Shown piece after piece: positions 4,842-5,142 of a stretch of 5,142 bases of DNA. The notes under the pieces are model-generated. The model did not search any database, was not told the origin of the DNA, and worked only from the letters and a program-made list of their open reading frames with translations. Within the stretch, counting starts at the first letter, position 1, and each line of letters starts with the position of its first letter. This DNA comes from Moraxellaceae bacterium. GTDB lineage: Bacteria > Pseudomonadota > Gammaproteobacteria > Pseudomonadales > UBA3067. Where the stretch lies: NCBI GenBank assembly GCA_002401525.1, contig NVTH01000244.1:1-5142 (forward strand), given 5' to 3'. Made by a program: the position numbers and the translations under genes.

Positions 4842-5142
4842 TTAGACGGTCCTGGCCACACACCATAAATGGATCTCATTGACGCCTTGCTCCCTGAACA
4901 GTTCGCTCAGGGCTTTTAAGGTGGCGCCGGTGGTGTATACGTCATCAATAATCGCGATGGAGCGAATGTCTTGAGGCCAGTTGGATCTGATATGAAATGC
5001 ATGATTTAAAGGCTGTTTTCTTTCGCTGCCTGAGAGCGATGTTTGGGGAGTAGTGTGAATTACTTTTTCGAGGCAGCGATTGACTAATTTAAGTGGTTTG
5101 GCGGGCGTGCCTGTTGGTTGCCCTTTTTTCGGGTGCGGGGCA
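4842..5142 (-). CDS. comF: ComF/GntX-type phosphoribosyltransferase, C-terminal part (5' end outside window)
   Basis: The last 99 residues of a ComF family protein are visible; the start lies beyond the right edge. ComF proteins have an N-terminal zinc-finger region (not seen here) and a type I phosphoribosyltransferase domain, and are required for DNA uptake in several competent bacteria. The visible part has the family segment TPQTSLSGSERKQPLNHAF (31-49) and the PRPP-binding loop IAIIDDVYTTGATL (62-75, at 4917-4958), and it ends in LWCVARTV, as ComF/GntX proteins do. The first 14 residues do not show the usual RGFNQ motif, although GNQQAR appears in another frame at 5105-5122. A frameshift near the edge is therefore possible. 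If real, the gene would be broken. If the edge is a contig end, sequence error is the simpler cause. Confidence 0.88.
   Translation of the reverse strand, partial: APHPKKGQPTGTPAKPLKLVNRCLEKVIHTTPQTSLSGSERKQPLNHAFHIRSNWPQDIRSIAIIDDVYTTGATLKALSELFREQGVNEIHLWCVARTV

Overview
The window reads as a chromosomal segment of a gammaproteobacterium of moderate, slightly AT-leaning base composition. The evidence is a SrkA (YihE/RdoA) kinase very close to the enterobacterial type, a DUF1289 protein, a ComF/GntX-type phosphoribosyltransferase and a CRP-like palindrome. A marine or otherwise environmental lineage is possible, but genus cannot be set from the sequence alone. No insertion sequence, CRISPR array, rRNA or tRNA was found.

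Layout. Positions 1-408 are AT-rich and hold no convincing gene. They contain a CRP-type palindrome (69-90) placed correctly for a promoter firing off the left edge, and one weak rightward promoter. A small rightward gene (409-627) encodes a 72-residue acidic protein, probably helical and coiled coil, that I do not recognise. Everything after it is on the minus strand. Reading leftward from the right edge: the 3' part of comF (4842-5142); a 136-bp spacer with an inverted repeat and a modA promoter candidate; modA (3857-4705), modB (3160-3840) and modC (2044-3156); then srkA (1052-2047), whose ATG overlaps the modC stop by 4 bases; and, after a 155-bp gap, a 69-residue DUF1289 protein (687-896).

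How the genes work together. ModA (periplasmic binding protein), ModB (permease) and ModC (ATPase with a TOBE/Mop domain) form a complete high-affinity molybdate importer feeding molybdenum cofactor synthesis. Gaps of 16 and 3 bases and clear Shine-Dalgarno sequences indicate one transcript. srkA, an APH-fold Ser/Thr kinase of envelope and oxidative stress survival, joins the same transcript with no ribosome-binding site of its own, so its translation probably depends on modC. This linkage is the most unusual part of the window. No ModE operator is visible upstream of modA.

I see no wholly new system. Points worth a second look are the mod-srkA coupling, a 13-bp tandem duplication covering the modA ribosome-binding site, signs of frame disruption in comF near the right edge, and the orphan small protein.
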